NCBI RefSeq assembly: GCF_947331465.1
Contig: NZ_CAMZOK010000001.1
Span: 1,836,636-1,900,635 of the forward strand
Source: Shimia sp. Alg240-R146
GTDB taxonomy: Bacteria > Pseudomonadota > Alphaproteobacteria > Rhodobacterales > Rhodobacteraceae
Direction: 5' to 3'
DNA: 64,000 nt
Part shown: positions 27,904-35,501 of the stretch, piece after piece
How positions within the stretch are numbered: position 1 is the stretch's first letter
Layout of the letters: each line of letters opens with the position of its first letter
Translations under genes and position numbers: made by a program
The notes under the pieces: model-generated
Database searches by the model: none
Told to the model about the DNA's origin: nothing
Seen by the model: the letters and a program-made list of their open reading frames with translations, nothing else

Positions 27904-27979
27904 GGGTATTTTGAGCCAGAAAGAAGAAGGCACGGCCTTTGGTTTTTTGTCTGGCTTTTCTTTCTGGCTCAAAATACCC
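27904..27979. repeat. 22-bp perfect inverted repeat with internal terminator-like hairpin
   Basis: GGGTATTTTGAGCCAGAAAG... (27904-27925) is matched by its exact reverse complement at 27958-27979, with a 32-nt loop. Inside the loop, AAGGC-ACG-GCCTT followed by TGGTTTTTT forms a small terminator-like hairpin. It lies in the ribE-ribB gap. Similar GGGTATTTT...CCAGAA sequences are, from memory, frequent intergenic repeats in Rhodobacteraceae; no second copy was noticed here. Confidence 0.75.
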
Positions 27980-28176
27980 AATCAGGCTCAACGCCAGTTG
28001 AGCCGGGCCCAACATCTTAAGGTCTTCTGAAAGAAGGACGTAGATGGCGGGAGTGTTGTTGTGGGCCGTGCGGTGAAGCACTGTTTCGTTGCGTTTTTGA
28101 ACAAAATCCCGTCGCGAGCGCACTGGCAATCGTGGCGGGCATGGTCTATCTGAGCGGCAACAGACGGAGACTGCTT

Positions 28177-29298
28177 ATGTCCTTTGAAAATCCCGGCCCC
28201 GTTGAGCAAAGCCTGCGCGATGCCATCAGCCCCATTGAAGACATCATTGCCGATGCCCGCGCCGGCAAGATGTACATCCTTGTGGATCACGAGGACCGTG
28301 AAAACGAAGGTGACCTGATCATCCCGGCGGAGTTTGCCGATGCGGATGCAGTCAACTTTATGGCCACCCACGGTCGTGGCCTGATCTGTTTGCCGATGAC
28401 GGCTGAGCGTATTGACCGTCTTGGATTGCCGATGATGGCGGTGAACAACTCGTCGCGCCATGAAACGGCCTTTACTGTGTCCATTGAAGCGCGGGAAGGC
28501 GTCAGCACGGGGATCTCGGCGGGCGATCGCGCGCTGACCATCGCGACTGCGATCAACGAACAAAACACGATGGCCAGCCTTGCAACGCCTGGCCATGTCT
28601 TTCCGCTGCGTGCCAAGCGGGGCGGTGTATTGGTGCGGGCCGGCCATACCGAGGCGTCGGTTGACATTTCCCGTCTGGCGGGCTGTCACCCGAGCGCGGT
28701 GATCTGCGAGATCATGAATGACGATGGCACCATGTCGCGCCTGCCGGAGTTGGTCGAATTTGCCAAAAAACACGACCTTAAGATCGGCACAATCAGTGAT
28801 CTGATCACGTATCGCTCCCGCAATGACAACGAAGTGGTCGAAACCAAACGCGAAACCGTGTCCTCCGAGTATGGCGGTGAGTGGGACATGCGGATCTTCA
28901 CTGACCAGATCCACGGCGTAGAACATGTGGTGATGATCAAAGGTGACATCACAACAGACGCGCCGGTTTTGGTGCGTACGCATGCCATGCACGAAGCCAG
29001 CGACATTTTGGGGTTGGGTCCAAAATCAACCCGCGAATTGCCCGCAGCGATGGAAAAGATTGCGGCCGAAGGCCGAGGGGCAATTTGCCTGTTCCGTGAG
29101 CCGCGCCACAGCCTTTATGCTGATGAGGATGAAGGCCCCCGCACGGTCAAGCGCACCGGTTTGGGAGCACAAATTTTGTCCAACCTCGGCGCGACGGAGC
29201 TGGTTTTGCTGACAGATAGCCCGCAGACCAAGTATCTCGGGCTGGACGCTTACGGGCTTTCTATTGTGGGCACACGCCCGATTTTGTCGGAAGGATAA
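28177..29298 (+). CDS. ribB: 3,4-dihydroxy-2-butanone 4-phosphate synthase with degenerate GTP cyclohydrolase II domain
   Basis: 373 residues from ATG 28177, preceded by ACGGAGA. The N-terminal half is an intact RibB: HEDRENEGDLIIPA, HGRGLICLPM, GHTEASVDISRLAGC. The C-terminal half (from about residue 220, VLVRTHAMHEASDILGLG) follows the GTP cyclohydrolase II fold, but the CX10CXC zinc cysteines expected there are absent, so that activity is very probably lost and a separate RibA must exist elsewhere. ribH follows after 3 bp. In-frame ATGs from 28132 are possible but poorer starts. Confidence 0.95.
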   Translation: MSFENPGPVEQSLRDAISPIEDIIADARAGKMYILVDHEDRENEGDLIIPAEFADADAVNFMATHGRGLICLPMTAERIDRLGLPMMAVNNSSRHETAFTVSIEAREGVSTGISAGDRALTIATAINEQNTMASLATPGHVFPLRAKRGGVLVRAGHTEASVDISRLAGCHPSAVICEIMNDDGTMSRLPELVEFAKKHDLKIGTISDLITYRSRNDNEVVETKRETVSSEYGGEWDMRIFTDQIHGVEHVVMIKGDITTDAPVLVRTHAMHEASDILGLGPKSTRELPAAMEKIAAEGRGAICLFREPRHSLYADEDEGPRTVKRTGLGAQILSNLGATELVLLTDSPQTKYLGLDAYGLSIVGTRPILSEG

Positions 29299-29301
29299 GT
29301 C

Positions 29302-29853
29302 ATGGCCGGTGCCGAAAAACACTACATCATGCCGCGCGCGGAATTTGACAAGTCGGTCAAACTCGCCGTCGTTATGTCGCCTTACTATAAGGACATCGCC
29401 GACAATATGTTGGCCGGTGCCGTGGCCGAAATCGAAGCCGCTGGCGGCACTTATGAGGTTGTCCAAGTGCCCGGCGCGTTGGAAATTCCGACGGCCATCG
29501 GCATTGCGGAACGCATGTCCAACTTTGACGGCTACGTTGCGCTTGGGTGCGTTATTCGCGGTGAAACCACGCATTATGAAACCGTCTGCAACGACAGCAG
29601 TCGTGCTATCCAGTTGCTTGGTCTTCAAGGACTGTGCATCGGCAACGGAATCCTGACCGTGGAAAACCGCAAACAGGCGGAAGTGCGCGCAGATCCGGCG
29701 GATCAGAACAAAGGGGGCGGCGCGGCGGCTGCGGCCTTGCATCTTATTGCATTGGGCCGTAAGTGGGGCGCTCAGCGAAAAGGAGTCGGGTTTTTACCAG
29801 ACTCTGAGGAATACAAACTCGCTGGTGAGCTCAAGGACAATCCAACCGCATGA
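29302..29853 (+). CDS. ribH: 6,7-dimethyl-8-ribityllumazine synthase
   Basis: 183 residues with lumazine synthase signatures: YEVVQVPGALEIPTAIGIAE and GCVIRGETTHYETVCNDSSR, the latter containing the active-site histidine segment. The enzyme condenses ribityl-aminouracil with dihydroxybutanone phosphate and forms pentamers or larger shells. It begins 3 bp after ribB, and its TGA overlaps the nusB ATG (ATGA at 29850-29853). The N-terminal ~20 residues are somewhat longer than in short homologues. Confidence 0.95.
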   Translation: MAGAEKHYIMPRAEFDKSVKLAVVMSPYYKDIADNMLAGAVAEIEAAGGTYEVVQVPGALEIPTAIGIAERMSNFDGYVALGCVIRGETTHYETVCNDSSRAIQLLGLQGLCIGNGILTVENRKQAEVRADPADQNKGGGAAAAALHLIALGRKWGAQRKGVGFLPDSEEYKLAGELKDNPTA

Positions 29854-30320
29854 CTATTTCCGGCAACCAGAAACGTAAGATGAAATCCGCGTCCCGCCTC
29901 TATGCAGTGCAGGCGCTGTTTCAGATGGAATCTTCCAGCCAGACCGTAGAACAGGTGCGGGTTGAGTTTCTGGATCACCGGTTTGGCGCCGAGATTGATG
30001 ACGCCTCTGACATGATCGAGGGCGACCACGATCTGTTTGTGAAAACCCTTGGCGATGCAGTGAACTATCAGGCGCAAATTGATCAGATGACCGACCGCGC
30101 GTTGGCGACAGCTTGGCCGATCGACCGCATTGACCCAACTTTGCGGGCCTTGTTCCGCGCCGCGGGTGCCGAATTGGTGCAAAGCACCACGCCGCCCAAA
30201 GTGGTGATTTCGGAATATGTGGCCATCGCGACGGCGTTCTTTCCTGAAGGCAAAGAACCTAAGTTCGTGAACGCGGTGCTGGATCATATGGCGCGTGAGG
30301 CCAGACCCGAAGCCTTCTGA
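29850..30320 (+). CDS. nusB: Transcription antitermination factor NusB
   Basis: The 156-residue product fits NusB: an N-terminal SASRLYAVQALFQMESS segment, TDRALATAWPIDRIDPTLRALFRAAGAEL and VVISEYVAIATAFFPEGKEPKFVNAVLDHMAR. NusB with NusE binds boxA RNA and promotes antitermination in rRNA operons. It overlaps ribH by 4 bp, the usual ribH-nusB pairing. Its length is normal for alphaproteobacteria. Confidence 0.96.
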   Translation: MTISGNQKRKMKSASRLYAVQALFQMESSSQTVEQVRVEFLDHRFGAEIDDASDMIEGDHDLFVKTLGDAVNYQAQIDQMTDRALATAWPIDRIDPTLRALFRAAGAELVQSTTPPKVVISEYVAIATAFFPEGKEPKFVNAVLDHMAREARPEAF

Positions 30321-30409
30321 ACAAGCTGCCGCGCGGCTTTGTCGCGGCGAAGTGATTTTGTCCGGTAGCGAATAGGGCGTAGTGTTTCCTTAGAAAAAAG
30401 GGGGCCGTC

Positions 30410-30748
30410 GTGCCAAAGCTCATTCGACTTTATATCACCCAAGTTCTGATTGGTTTTGCACTCTCAGCTGCGTTTGTCGCCCTACTTTTGTGGGCCAATG
30501 TGGCCAATCTCACCCATTTGATAACCAACACATCCGGCGGCTTTATCGCGCTCTTTATGTTGTGGTTTCTCAACGGGATCGTTTTTGCCGGGGTGCAGTT
30601 CGGTATCTCGATCATGCGCATGGCGCGTGATGACGATAAACCGGGCGGCGGCAAGCGCGATGCGCTTCCGGTTGTTTTTACAAGCGCTGTGCCGGTGAAA
30701 ATCAAACCAGAGCGCCCCGTGCGTCAGCGGGATATTCACCGCCGCTGA
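30410..30748 (+). CDS. Small membrane protein of unknown function
   Basis: GTG 30410 starts a 112-residue protein with two membrane helices (residues ~9-30, VLIGFALSAAFVALLLWANV, and ~43-66, GFIALFMLWFLNGIVFAGVQFG) and a basic, Pro-rich cytoplasmic tail. A G-rich site (GGGGGCC) precedes the start. It lies 89 bp after nusB and converges with an SRPBCC gene (10 bp between stops). Similar short two-helix proteins are widespread in Rhodobacteraceae, but I cannot name a family. Confidence 0.75.
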   Translation: MPKLIRLYITQVLIGFALSAAFVALLLWANVANLTHLITNTSGGFIALFMLWFLNGIVFAGVQFGISIMRMARDDDKPGGGKRDALPVVFTSAVPVKIKPERPVRQRDIHRR

Positions 30749-30758
30749 CGCAAGTCGG

Positions 30759-31196
30759 TCATTCCATGCCGTGCAGGTTTGACAGGAACCCGTGCCAACC
30801 TTTGTCGAGCGCCATCACAAGGCCGAAAGCGTCCGCATTTTTTGGCAACCCGCTGTGCACCAGCGATAAGCGTGTGCCGCCTGGTGCCTCATGCAGATGC
30901 CATTCCACAGTTGTCATCGCGCCTTCCATCGGGCCGACGGTAAAGCTCCATTTCATGTAGTCGTGCGGCGTGGCCTCTTCGACTTTGCCCCAGCACATCC
31001 GATCGCCGTCTTTTTCTGAGCGCAGCATGTAGTCCTCGCCTTCCGCCAAGTCGGCATCAGCAGGATGAAACCAGTTTCCGAGCAGATCGGCCTTGGTCAG
31101 AAAGTCCCACACGCGGGCTTTGGGCGCGGCCAGAAAGACGGATTTGCGAATGGTGGTGTCGAGCGATACTTCAGTCATTGTTGCGTCCAGTGTCAT
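30759..31196 (-). CDS. SRPBCC (AHSA1-like) domain protein
   Basis: 145 residues from ATG 31196, which has AAGGA 8 nt upstream; ATG 31178 is an alternative. The sequence is that of an activator-of-Hsp90-ATPase-1-like/START domain: SVFLAAPKARVWDFLTKADLLGNWF at the N-terminus and GGTRLSLVHSGLP...GWHGFLSNL at the C-terminus. Such proteins bind hydrophobic ligands in a deep cavity. The start overlaps the 3' end of the ArsR gene by 26 bp, so it is the last gene of a three-gene unit with a second SRPBCC protein. Confidence 0.9.
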   Translation of the reverse strand: MTLDATMTEVSLDTTIRKSVFLAAPKARVWDFLTKADLLGNWFHPADADLAEGEDYMLRSEKDGDRMCWGKVEEATPHDYMKWSFTVGPMEGAMTTVEWHLHEAPGGTRLSLVHSGLPKNADAFGLVMALDKGWHGFLSNLHGME

Positions 31197-31515
31197 GTGA
31201 TTGATCCTTTTCAATGGCAGTTTTCAAAGCGTCGAGACGGTCGTCCCAGAATTTGTCAAACCAGCTGAGCCATTCAAAAACCGGTTTCAGCGCCGCAGCG
31301 TTGAGGGAATTCACTTTTTCCCTCCCGCGGGGTTCCACGTTGATCAACCCGCCATCAGACAACATCACCAGATGCTTTTTGACGGCGGCGCGAGTCATGT
31401 CGAAGTGCTCTGATACTTCGGCAATGGTCATTGGTTCCTGTCCCAACATGCGCAGGATATCGCGGCGGGTTGGGTCGCCCAGGGCGCGGAACACGGGTTG
31501 TAGGTTTGGCGGCAT
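31171..31515 (-). CDS. ArsR-family transcriptional regulator
   Basis: 114 residues of a winged-helix ArsR/SmtB fold: LGDPTRRDILRMLGQ, MTIAEVSEHFDMTRAAVKKHLVML (recognition helix) and DGGLINVEPRGREKVNSL (wing). No metal-binding ELCV(C)DL motif is present; this is the subtype paired with AHSA1/SRPBCC genes, which probably senses an organic ligand. It is located between two SRPBCC genes and likely acts on the palindrome at 31986-32029 upstream of the unit. Confidence 0.93.
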   Translation of the reverse strand: MPPNLQPVFRALGDPTRRDILRMLGQEPMTIAEVSEHFDMTRAAVKKHLVMLSDGGLINVEPRGREKVNSLNAAALKPVFEWLSWFDKFWDDRLDALKTAIEKDQSHDTGRNND

Positions 31516-31527
31516 TTTGGGCTCCGG

Positions 31528-31971
31528 TTACTTGGTTTCGGGGGCGGGGGTGCCGCCGGATAAATGTGCCTTGAGGCTGGTTTCAAAGAAGCTTTCCCAG
31601 CCGCGGGTGCAGACATCGAGGCAGGCGAGATTGGCGTTCAGCCCCACATGTTCCAAGGTGATGTCGCATCCGGTTTGTGTTTGGGCGATGTCCCATCGCA
31701 AGTGCGTGCCAATCCATTCGGCAGGATCATAGTCGTTGATGATCATATGCGCGTCGGTGCACAGCCACGTCAGGGGATTTTCAGCGTCAAAAGCAAAGCT
31801 GGCATGGCTGTCGTTGAACCGTACGGTCACGCCAGTTGGCGTGCGCTCGGCGCGAGTGGTCCACCAAATATGCATGTCGTCAAACAATGCAGCGCGGGCG
31901 GTCGCGACATCAGTTGGAACCGAAATCGTGGCACTGTAGTTTGCGTCGGTACTCTGTGTTTCGAGCGGCAT
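31528..31971 (-). CDS. SRPBCC-domain protein
   Basis: 147 residues with the START-like pattern: an N-terminal strand (YSATISVPTDVATARAALFD), a middle WIGTHLRWDIAQTQTGCDITLEH and the C-terminal amphipathic helix region CTRGWESFFETSLKAHL. It is the promoter-proximal gene of the unit SRPBCC-ArsR-SRPBCC, 12 bp upstream of arsR. Its ligand is unknown. The ATG follows AGGAGGTC within the region just after the operator. Confidence 0.85.
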   Translation of the reverse strand: MPLETQSTDANYSATISVPTDVATARAALFDDMHIWWTTRAERTPTGVTVRFNDSHASFAFDAENPLTWLCTDAHMIINDYDPAEWIGTHLRWDIAQTQTGCDITLEHVGLNANLACLDVCTRGWESFFETSLKAHLSGGTPAPETK

Positions 31972-31985
31972 TCTGACCTCCTTAA

Positions 31986-32029
31986 GTGATACTATTTGGT
32001 ATCCTATATATGATACCTAAAAGTATCAC
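31986..32029. promoter_or_regulatory. Palindromic operator of the ArsR/SRPBCC unit
   Basis: GTGATACTATTTGGTATC (31986-32003) and GATACCTAAAAGTATCAC (32012-32029) are inverted copies matching at 16 of 18 positions around the spacer CTATATAT. The site starts 15 bp upstream of the first gene of the minus-strand unit, so a bound regulator would cover its promoter; it could also affect the GFA gene on the other side. ArsR binding is inferred from position and symmetry. Confidence 0.8.
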
Positions 32030-32129
32030 GTCAATGGTGGGCGCAGCGCTCTGCGAGTTTGAGGTGTCGTTTTTGACGGGCAAAGTCCAATTTTGGTGTC
32101 TTAGCCTTTTGAAAACATTGGGGGATGCC

Positions 32130-32555
32130 ATGACAACGCGCGGATTTTGTTTTTGCAGGAAAACTACGTGGGAATATGAGGGCGCAAGCACGTGGGAGTG
32201 CTATTGCCACTGCGACGACTGCCGACGCAATTGTTCCGCGCCTGTGGTGGCGTGGCTTGGTGTGCCGCTTAGAAACTTTCGCTGGACGGGGCAGGCGCCC
32301 AGAACGCTGGAAAGCTCAAAGGGTGTTTACCGCCACTTCTGCGCCGACTGCGGCGCGCCGATGGGGTTTGAGGCGGATCACTATGCGGGAGGGATGCACC
32401 TTTACGCCGCGTCGTTAGAGGACCCAACCAAGTTCAATCCGACCTTTCATGTGAACTGGAAGGACAAGTTGCCTTGGTTGGCGATGGAAGATGGTCTGAC
32501 GAAGTATGACACAACGCTTTTGCATGCGCCGGAAGATTTGAGCGCGTTTGAGTGA
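32130..32555 (+). CDS. GFA-family zinc protein
   Basis: 141 residues from ATG 32130, preceded by GGGGGA. The sequence has the glutathione-dependent formaldehyde-activating (GFA/CENP-V) cysteine pattern: GFCFCRKTTWEY, CYCHCDDCRRNC and YRHFCADCGAPMGF. Proteins of this fold bind zinc and some process S-hydroxymethylglutathione; many have unknown substrates. An open frame reaches back to 31986, over the ArsR operator, but that part is not family-like. It is transcribed divergently from the ArsR/SRPBCC unit. Confidence 0.88.
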   Translation: MTTRGFCFCRKTTWEYEGASTWECYCHCDDCRRNCSAPVVAWLGVPLRNFRWTGQAPRTLESSKGVYRHFCADCGAPMGFEADHYAGGMHLYAASLEDPTKFNPTFHVNWKDKLPWLAMEDGLTKYDTTLLHAPEDLSAFE

Positions 32556-32708
32556 GACACGGCGAGGACCATAAATATCACGGCTTCAAAACTGTTTTTC
32601 CCGCCGAGGCATTGGCCTAGGAACGCGGATGATGCTGATTGATAGAACATCAGGTTTGAGCCCATAGCGATACTTGAAACACCACTATTGATTTAGTTAG
32701 AAATTTGT

Positions 32709-33122
32709 ATGGCTTGGAAACGGTTCTTCACAAGAAAATACCCAACAGAAGTACTTCCTGACTGGGAGCCTGTCCCGTGGCCGATGGAGGTGAAGGCTGC
32801 CGAGAAGCAAAAAAAGGGCTTCTTGAAACGAGCAGAACGCGCCATTCGATGGAACCCTGTGCTCTGGGAGAGCTTTCCGGCAGAAGGCATATTTGGCAAG
32901 AAAAGGGCTTGGTTCCAATCACATGACATTGCTTATGTAGCGTCACTCGAGGACGAATACTTAATACTCATGGATAATGTATATTTTGGTTGGCCTGATC
33001 CTCCACGATGGGGCCTAGCCTCACGGTCCAAAGCACAAAGCTATGATGACTGGAGCCACTGGGGGCACTTCCCGGATATACCTGAAGCTTGGGAATTGCC
33101 AAAAAAACGGGAAGAACACTAA
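32709..33122 (+). CDS. Hypothetical protein
   Basis: A 137-residue product from ATG 32709, rich in Trp (about ten), Lys and Pro, without signal peptide or membrane helix. The segment FQSHDIAYVASLEDEYLILMDNVYFGWPDP is the most structured-looking part. Base composition is poorer in G/C than the neighbouring core genes, and a clear ribosome site is lacking, so it may be a transferred gene. I recognise no family. Downstream lies sequence that looks degraded. Confidence 0.5.
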   Translation: MAWKRFFTRKYPTEVLPDWEPVPWPMEVKAAEKQKKGFLKRAERAIRWNPVLWESFPAEGIFGKKRAWFQSHDIAYVASLEDEYLILMDNVYFGWPDPPRWGLASRSKAQSYDDWSHWGHFPDIPEAWELPKKREEH

Positions 33123-33479
33123 GCCGCAGGCTAGATTGCGGACGGCAGAAAGGTCCCGCCAAGCGGACAATCAATGTGGCCAGAACAATCCAGAGCTCCT
33201 CCATTGCCAAAGCTATGCTTTGGCAGCGCCCGAACCGCCCCCACGGGGCGGGCGCTTCGCTTCCACCCCTCGGTTCGGACGCGGTGGGTCCCGCTTATGG
33301 TGCAACGGCAGCTTAGTCCCGCAATGCCGCCGTTCGATGTTTGGGCGCTGAAATTGGCCGATGCTGGCCACTTTGACCTCTATTACAAGTCACGCGATGT
33401 GGAACCGTCCGCAGATGGAATGGCCGCTTGGTTCAATGCTCACATGTGAGCTCGACTATATTTTTTGGAGATTGATCTC
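33123..33479 (+). other. Low-information stretch, possible gene remnant
   Basis: No convincing complete gene. One frame (33174-33449) ends in a protein-like segment, ALKLADAGHFDLYYKSRDVE... AAWFNAHM, but its N-terminal two-thirds look like non-coding translation, so this may be the 3' remnant of a lost gene. GCGG/CCGC-rich inverted stretches around 33225-33290 may form RNA hairpins. I cannot assign a function. Confidence 0.35.
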
Positions 33480-33614
33480 ATGACTGATGAAACCAACACA
33501 CCGGCCCCAACACTCCGGGCGGTTCTGACCGGAGCGGTATTTGGGAATTTGTTAGCCTGCGTTGGCTTTATGCGGGGGCAGGCTTTTCACGCCCGCGCAG
33601 AACAGCCCACATAA
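33480..33614 (+). CDS. Short 44-codon ORF, possible truncated membrane protein
   Basis: ATG 33480 is preceded by GGAG at a 9-nt distance and opens 44 codons (start MTDETNTPAPTLRAVLTGAV) with the beginning of a hydrophobic helix (GAVFGNLLACVGFM). It ends by running 47 bp into the 3' end of the convergent DUF4267-like gene. A good ribosome site with a short product suggests either a true small membrane protein or the surviving 5' end of a truncated gene. Confidence 0.35.
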   Translation: MTDETNTPAPTLRAVLTGAVFGNLLACVGFMRGQAFHARAEQPT

Positions 33615-33969
33615 GGCCGACTGACAACAGGCCAAACACCAACCCCATCACGGATCCGGGTTTCAGACCGCCATAGGCTCCCACAAATATCGCGTCGTGA
33701 AAGTTGATGGCGGCAATGCCAAAAGCACCGATCAACAAAGATTCGGTTGTGCCGCGAATAGCGGCGTAGAGCGCGATCAAGGCGACCGTCAGTTGCCGGC
33801 CCAGAAAAAGTCCAGCGACCGAACCGAGCGAAGCGGCCTCGCCGGTCAGTGATTTCAAACCCGGATTGTTTGCGGGGTTAAGGTAGGCCGGAATGGTGAA
33901 CAGCAGGATGATCGTTGCGAGGGCGCCCAAGGCGATCCTGATCCACAAAGCATGTTTGTAAGTTGTCAT
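33568..33969 (-). CDS. DUF4267/DUF4345-like small membrane protein
   Basis: 133 residues from ATG 33969 (a TTG six codons earlier is the alternative). Four hydrophobic segments are visible: IRIALGALATIILLFTIPAYL, LFLGRQLTVALIALYAAI, LLIGAFGIAAINFHDAIFVG and VMGLVFGLLSVGLMWAVL. Length and pattern match small four-helix membrane families such as DUF4267/DUF4345. It is transcribed divergently from a MarR regulator across a perfect 28-bp palindrome, so it is probably the target of that regulator. Function unknown. Confidence 0.8.
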   Translation of the reverse strand: MTTYKHALWIRIALGALATIILLFTIPAYLNPANNPGLKSLTGEAASLGSVAGLFLGRQLTVALIALYAAIRGTTESLLIGAFGIAAINFHDAIFVGAYGGLKPGSVMGLVFGLLSVGLMWAVLRGREKPAPA

Positions 33970-33984
33970 TGTTTGCAATCCTAT

Positions 33985-34012
33985 CAATTTATCTTTCCGG
34001 AAAGATAAATTG
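33985..34012. promoter_or_regulatory. Perfect 28-bp palindromic operator between the membrane protein and MarR
   Basis: CAATTTATCTTTCC followed directly by GGAAAGATAAATTG is a perfect palindrome. It starts 16 bp before the membrane-protein ATG and 63 bp before the MarR start, in the only space available for both promoters. MarR dimers bind such palindromes, so autoregulation plus control of the divergent gene is the likely logic. Confidence 0.85.
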
Positions 34013-34074
34013 CTCTATTGTGATCGGCAAGAAGAATCTTCAGGTTCAGGAGAGTAGCAAGAGCGGAGAGATGT

Positions 34075-34557
34075 GTGGCGGCTTCTGACAATGACACGCA
34101 AGTACCCGATGTGCCCGTTGCCGCGCGGATTGTTCCGGCGCTTTTTCGCAGCAGAAACATCATCTGGGACAATGATCATCGCGTTGTTGAGGCGCATGGG
34201 GTGACATGGTCGCAGTTTGTGACACTGATTTCGTTACAATCTGCCGGCCCTGAATTGGTCTTGTCACCCACCCAACTGTATTCCGCGGCGCAAGTCAGTT
34301 CTGGTGGTCTCACAAAGATGCTGAACGGGCTTGAAAAGGACGGTTACGTCGATCGCATCCCAAACCCTCAGGACAAGCGCAGCCGGTTGGTCAAACTGAC
34401 ACCGACGGGAGATGGCAAAGCGCGAGCTATTTCAAAGGAACTTGTGACGGCGAACCAGACACTGATCGGTGGAATTTTGTCGGAAGCCGAAACGGAGCAA
34501 CTGGCGGTGCTTCTGAGGAAGCTCTTGATTGGGCTGCAGCAGTCGCCCTTGTCGTAA
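34075..34557 (+). CDS. MarR-family transcriptional regulator
   Basis: 160 residues from GTG 34075 with GGAGAG upstream. The winged helix-turn-helix is recognisable: VTWSQFVTLISLQSAG, LSPTQLYSAAQVSSGGLTKMLNGLEKDGYVDRIPNPQDKRSRLVKLTPTG, where the DKR..LV...T wing motif is diagnostic of MarR. The regulator probably binds the palindrome at 33985-34012 and responds to a small aromatic or oxidative ligand, which cannot be guessed from sequence. Confidence 0.93.
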   Translation: MAASDNDTQVPDVPVAARIVPALFRSRNIIWDNDHRVVEAHGVTWSQFVTLISLQSAGPELVLSPTQLYSAAQVSSGGLTKMLNGLEKDGYVDRIPNPQDKRSRLVKLTPTGDGKARAISKELVTANQTLIGGILSEAETEQLAVLLRKLLIGLQQSPLS

Positions 34558-34600
34558 GCTGTCTTTTTTGGGTGGACTGAAAATGGCGTGTTTCAAAAGA

Positions 34601-34634
34601 AAAGCGCCCGCGATCTCGTGACCGAAGGCGCTTT
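34601..34634 (-). terminator. Terminator of the ferredoxin-NADP reductase gene
   Basis: AAAGCGCC (34601-34608) pairs with GGCGCTTT (34627-34634). Read on the minus strand, the stem is followed by TCTTTTGAAA, giving a moderate T-tract 19 bp past the fpr stop. Confidence 0.65.
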
Positions 34635-34652
34635 AATTGCTTCTCGTAAGCC

Positions 34653-35501
34653 TCAGTCGAGGAAGGCTTTTTCCACCACGTATTGCGCAGGTTTGGAGTT
34701 CGCGCCTTCTTCAAGACCAGCCGCTTCGAGCATGGCTTTGAGTTCGAGGTTGAACGCCAAATTGCCACAGATCATCGCGCGGTCGTTTTGCGGGCAGAGC
34801 GGTTCCACGCCGAGATCTTTGTAGGCTTCGCCCGAGTTGATCAGGTCAGTGATCCGGCCCATCTTGGCGCTCTCTTCGCGGGTGGTGGTGGGGTAGTATT
34901 TGATCTTCTTCCAGAAGCCTTCGCCGATCACCTCGTTCAGAAGTTCGTCTTCTTTGAGCGAGTCGATGATGTTGCGGCCATAGATCAGCTCATCCGCCTG
35001 ACGGCAGGTGTGGGTGATGATGATTTCGTCGTAATCCTCATAAGTCTGCGGTTCGCGCAGCAGGGAGGCAAAGGGCGCAAATCCGGTGCCGGTGGCAAAG
35101 AACCACATGCGCTTGCCAGGGATCAGCGCGTCGTGCACCAGCGTGCCAACGGGCTTGGGCTTCATAAAGATTTCGTCGCCCACTTTGATGTGCTGCAATT
35201 TGGAGGTCAGCGGACCGTCCTGCACCTTGATCGAGTAGAACTCCATTTCCTCTTCCCAGCTGGCGGAGGCGATGGAATAGGCGCGCAGCAGAGGTACCTG
35301 TTTGCCGGTCTTGGGGTTCACATCGCCCATCAGGCCGATCATCACAAATTCGCCCGAACGGAAGCGCAGCGATGCGGGGCGCGTGCATTTGAACGAAAAC
35401 AGACGGTCGGTGTAGTGCTTCACCTCGGTCACGGTTTCGGTGTTGGGCAGCTTCGGGGCCTTGGCGGCGGGCGCGGTTGTCACGGGTGTTTGCTCGTTCA
35501 T
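34653..35501 (-). CDS. fpr: Ferredoxin-NADP reductase
   Basis: 282 residues from ATG 35501. FAD-binding motif LLRAYSIASASWEEEMEFYSIKV (RxYS and the loop), NADP-binding FATGTGFAPFASLLREP and THTCRQADELIYG, and C-terminal MICGNLAFNLELKAMLE...YVVEKAFLD with the terminal-region aromatic typical of bacterial (subclass I) Fpr. It transfers electrons between NADPH and ferredoxin or flavodoxin. It is the last gene of the minus-strand sulfur cluster, so a role in feeding the ferredoxin-dependent sulfite reductase is likely, with oxidative stress as a further possibility. Confidence 0.93.
   Translation of the reverse strand: MNEQTPVTTAPAAKAPKLPNTETVTEVKHYTDRLFSFKCTRPASLRFRSGEFVMIGLMGDVNPKTGKQVPLLRAYSIASASWEEEMEFYSIKVQDGPLTSKLQHIKVGDEIFMKPKPVGTLVHDALIPGKRMWFFATGTGFAPFASLLREPQTYEDYDEIIITHTCRQADELIYGRNIIDSLKEDELLNEVIGEGFWKKIKYYPTTTREESAKMGRITDLINSGEAYKDLGVEPLCPQNDRAMICGNLAFNLELKAMLEAAGLEEGANSKPAQYVVEKAFLD

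Noticed and set aside
27852..28176. FMN riboswitch before ribB
   Set aside because: The conserved RFN sequences are not present; the region is occupied by the inverted repeat and otherwise unstructured.
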